Below are positions 7,873 through 9,891 of a stretch of DNA of 9,891 nt, in pieces. Source of the stretch: Sporomusaceae bacterium. GTDB lineage: Bacteria > Bacillota > Negativicutes > DSM-13327. The DNA lies in NCBI GenBank assembly GCA_027492445.1, contig JAPUES010000104.1:8319-18209 (forward strand), given 5' to 3'. A program made the translations under genes and the position numbers. Numbering within the stretch: position 1 is the stretch's first letter; every line of letters starts with the position of its first letter. The notes under the pieces were generated by a model. That model worked only from the letters and a program-made list of their open reading frames with translations, made no database searches and was not told the DNA's origin.

Positions 7873-7926
7873 ATAGTAGTAAATTCTACGAAGCCCGTTG
7901 TTAAGTTGGAGTTATCTTTATGTTAA
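7873..7926 (-). promoter_or_regulatory. Pho-box promoter facing the EAL-CBS-GGDEF gene
   Basis: Minus-strand hexamers TTAACA (7921-7926), ATAACT (7910-7915) and TTAACA (7899-7904) at exact 11-bp steps, then 20 bases, then TACTAT (7873-7878), a weaker -10. Orientation and spacing match the pstS and pstC promoters, so it points to the cyclic-di-GMP gene. The middle hexamer is degenerate. The site lies in the divergent region shared with the kinase gene on the plus strand and could also affect that gene. Confidence 0.68.
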
Positions 7927-7965
7927 ATTTATAGCTAGTTCTACTATTTTATTGTATGCTTTTCT

Positions 7966-7971
7966 TATAAT
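7966..7971 (+). promoter_or_regulatory. Candidate -10 element for the sensor kinase gene
   Basis: A perfect TATAAT on the plus strand, 19 bases before the kinase ATG. No recognisable -35 stands 16-18 bases upstream, and a transcript from here would start almost at the GGAGGG ribosome binding site (7981-7986). The true promoter could lie further upstream, overlapping the Pho box. Confidence 0.3.
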
Positions 7972-7990
7972 AATTTTTTCGGAGGGAATT

Positions 7991-9769
7991 ATGTTTAAAT
8001 GGGGAATACGGTCTAAACTTATTTTTACTTACCTTATCTTAATTTTACTTACTATGTCTTTACTAAGCAGCTATCTCCTTTGGTTTTTTTACCAGCACAA
8101 TTTAGAAATATTATCATCTAGCCTGCTGACCCACGCCCACGTAACGGAACAATTTTTGGAAGATTATATGAAGGGGCCTCAAGAAAAATCTAGTATTGAT
8201 AGCCGAATCAAAGAGCTAGCGACTAAAAGCGACCTTAGAATAACCGTCATTGATAGCAGTGGTGTTGTAATTGCTGATTCCTGGGAAAAAACATCTCTTA
8301 TGGAAAATCATCTCGAGCGTCCCGAAATAGCTTCAGCACTAATCGGAGGGCAAGGACAGTCGATTCGCTATAGTACCACCAGCAACCAAAATATGCTCTA
8401 TGTAGCGATTCCCATTTGGCAAGGAACAGAAGTATCTGGAACAGTACGGATTGCTAGCACCCTTGCTACTGTTGATGCCGGCTTCACTAGCATACAATCC
8501 ACCCTGCTGCTTACTATCTTTTTGACTTCTTTATTAGCCATTATTCTTAGCATTTGGTTAGCAAAGGGCTATACTGCACCTTTAGAAAAAATAACCACTG
8601 CTGCTCGCGAGATAGGTAATGGTAATCTTGATCGCCGCCTACACATACGAACCGGTGATGAATTAGAGTTACTTGCTCATACCCTTAATCATCTAGCATC
8701 TAATCTAGATGATAAAATTAATGAATCCATTGCCGAAACCCAAAAACTTTCCATCATACTAAAGCATATGGACAATGCAGTTATTCTCCTTGATCGCCAC
8801 GGTCGGGTAACAATGGCCAATAAAATGGCCCGAGAAATCTTTGACATCAAAGACGCCATGCTACATCAGCATAATATTCACATTATGGGAAATAGCCAGC
8901 TTGATCATGCCATACAGCAAACGATTGCCAGTGATAACAATACTCTCCTGCAGCTTAAAACCAATATCCATGACAGCAAGCGAGTTTTCCAAGTCTTTTT
9001 AGCGCCTATTACTACCACTGAAAAAGATAACACTACTGTTTTAAGCGTATTTCATGATATTACAACTCTCCAAGAAATGCAGGAACGCCAAGCAGATTTC
9101 GTTGCCAATGCTTCTCATGAATTAGCTACCCCTCTTACGGCTATAAAAGGCTTTGCTGAAACTTTATTAGATGGCGCCTTAGAAGACCCTGCCCTGCGCA
9201 TAAAGTTTGTAGACATCATTCATATAGAAGCGCAGCGAATGCAGCGTTTAATTCATGAGCTACTTCAATTAGCTAAGCTAACTTCTCAAGAATATCGGCA
9301 ACAGGTCGAATTAGAATCCATTGATTTAAATTCACTCCTCCATAAAGTAAAGCAAAACCTTACTGCCAATGCCACAGAAAAAAACATCACAATCAATATT
9401 GATAGTAGTACGGAACCACTCTACATAATGGCTAATCCTGATTGGCTAAAACAATCACTTAGTAACCTTCTTGACAATAGCATTAAGTATACACTCCCCT
9501 CTGGGCTAGTGACTTTGAATTGCTATAAAAAGGATAACAAAGCAGTACTAATCGTCGAAGACTCTGGCATTGGTATTCCTGCTAAAGATCTGCCTTTTAT
9601 CTTTGACCGTTTTTATCGTGTAGATAAAGCACGCACAAGAAATGCTGGTGGAACTGGTTTGGGTTTATCCATTGTAAAGTTTGCCATCGAAATGCATCAT
9701 GGACAAATAGATGTAGAAAGCACTATAAACAAAGGTACGACTTTTACCATTACATTGCCACTACCATAA
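7991..9769 (+). CDS. PnpS/PhoR-like phosphate sensor histidine kinase
   Basis: Membrane sensor kinase that would phosphorylate a PhoP/PhoB-type response regulator. The 592 residues contain TM1 (about 10-32), an extracytoplasmic sensor (about 35-168), TM2 (about 172-191), HAMP (about 192-244), PAS (about 255-360), HisKA and HATPase. The phospho-accepting His376 lies in SHELATPLT; A379 replaces the usual R or K. ATPase boxes are intact: N-box N496 in NLLDNS, DSGIGIP (524-530), FDRFYRVD (538-545) and GGTGLGLS (553-560). The start at 7991 is chosen over an in-frame ATG at 7898 because GGAGG ends five bases before it and the longer form would translate through the Pho-box region. TM-HAMP-PAS-HisKA order and the pst/phoU neighbours support PnpS/PhoR. 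No response regulator is adjacent on the left and a terminator follows, so it is a single-gene unit. Confidence 0.88.
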   Translation: MFKWGIRSKLIFTYLILILLTMSLLSSYLLWFFYQHNLEILSSSLLTHAHVTEQFLEDYMKGPQEKSSIDSRIKELATKSDLRITVIDSSGVVIADSWEKTSLMENHLERPEIASALIGGQGQSIRYSTTSNQNMLYVAIPIWQGTEVSGTVRIASTLATVDAGFTSIQSTLLLTIFLTSLLAIILSIWLAKGYTAPLEKITTAAREIGNGNLDRRLHIRTGDELELLAHTLNHLASNLDDKINESIAETQKLSIILKHMDNAVILLDRHGRVTMANKMAREIFDIKDAMLHQHNIHIMGNSQLDHAIQQTIASDNNTLLQLKTNIHDSKRVFQVFLAPITTTEKDNTTVLSVFHDITTLQEMQERQADFVANASHELATPLTAIKGFAETLLDGALEDPALRIKFVDIIHIEAQRMQRLIHELLQLAKLTSQEYRQQVELESIDLNSLLHKVKQNLTANATEKNITINIDSSTEPLYIMANPDWLKQSLSNLLDNSIKYTLPSGLVTLNCYKKDNKAVLIVEDSGIGIPAKDLPFIFDRFYRVDKARTRNAGGTGLGLSIVKFAIEMHHGQIDVESTINKGTTFTITLPLP

Positions 9770-9777
9770 AGTAGAAC

Positions 9778-9811
9778 AAAAAAAACTGCCATTTCTGGCA
9801 GTTTATTTTTT
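9778..9811. terminator. Bidirectional terminator between kinase gene and phoU
   Basis: A perfect 9-bp stem (9783-9791 and 9796-9804, core ACTGCCA/TGGCAGT) with a 4-nt loop. It is followed by six T on the plus strand (9806-9811) and by eight U when read on the minus strand (A run 9778-9785). It serves both convergent genes, and its right arm overlaps the phoU stop codon (9803-9805). Confidence 0.88.
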
Positions 9812-9891
9812 ACGCATGCGTTGTCCCGTCACTAGATAATTAACCCATTCCCCAATATTAGTAGCATGATCCGCTACTCTTTCTAAATAAC
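9803..9891 (-). CDS. phoU: Phosphate transport system regulator PhoU, C-terminal 28 codons
   Basis: PhoU is the cytoplasmic helical-bundle protein that links Pst transporter activity to the PhoR-type kinase and holds the Pho response off when phosphate is plentiful. Only the end is present; the 5' part lies beyond the right edge. The tail reads YLERVADHATNIGEWV then NYLVTGQRMRKK, matching the last PhoU repeat with its ExxxD metal-binding motif (E and D of ERVAD) and the family ending IxxYLVTG. It converges on the kinase gene and shares its terminator. In many genomes pstB stands directly upstream of phoU, which would be outside this window; that is an expectation, not something seen here. Confidence 0.92.
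   Translation of the reverse strand, partial: YLERVADHATNIGEWVNYLVTGQRMRKK

Noticed and set aside
7898..7990. Upstream start that would add 31 residues to the kinase
   Set aside because: No ribosome binding site there, it overlaps the Pho box, and the extra residues would add a hydrophobic segment before TM1; ATG 7991 has GGAGGG properly placed.

Overview
The window looks like chromosome from an endospore-forming, motile, low-to-moderate-GC Firmicute. It has a GerA-family spore germination gene, a PnpS/PhoR-type phosphate kinase, strong AGGAGG-type ribosome binding sites and short hairpin terminators. The style (cytoplasmic EAL-CBS-GGDEF protein, dCache chemoreceptor, spore genes) would suit the Negativicutes (Sporomusa/Pelosinus-like), but that placement is my inference and not proven by the sequence. 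It is an ordinary, well-kept chromosomal region: genes are intact and tightly packed, and I see no insertion sequence, phage gene, CRISPR array, tRNA or rRNA.

Layout, left to right. (1) 1-886, minus strand: the N-terminal 295 residues of a GerA-family germination protein, cut by the window edge. (2) 949-987: terminator closing the pst transcript. (3) 1009-2748, minus: pstC then pstA, the two phosphate-permease subunits, with the ATG of pstA directly after the stop of pstC. (4) 2781-2834: Pho-box promoter of pstC. (5) 2858-4946, minus: a dCache methyl-accepting chemotaxis protein with its own terminator. (6) 4983-5023: a 17-bp perfect hairpin between pstS and the chemoreceptor gene. (7) 5045-5902, minus: pstS, the lipoprotein phosphate-binding protein, with a Pho-box promoter at 5935-5988. 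(8) 6002-7819, minus: an EAL-CBS-GGDEF cyclic-di-GMP protein, with a third matching Pho-box promoter at 7873-7926. (9) 7991-9769, plus: a PnpS/PhoR-like sensor kinase, divergent from the cyclic-di-GMP gene. (10) 9778-9811: bidirectional terminator. (11) 9803-9891, minus: the last 28 codons of phoU, cut by the right edge.

Together this is a phosphate-starvation locus: sensor kinase (PnpS/PhoR), binding protein (PstS), permease (PstC, PstA) and the regulator PhoU. Two signalling genes that are not standard pst members sit inside it: a cyclic-di-GMP phosphodiesterase/cyclase and a chemoreceptor. The most notable observation is that three promoters (pstC, pstS and the cyclic-di-GMP gene) share one architecture: three TTAACA-like hexamers at exact 11-bp steps, then exactly 20 nt, then a -10-like hexamer. 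This argues that the cyclic-di-GMP gene is a Pho regulon member, so phosphate limitation would be coupled to cyclic-di-GMP turnover and possibly to taxis. No pstB and no phoP/pnpR response regulator are visible in the window.
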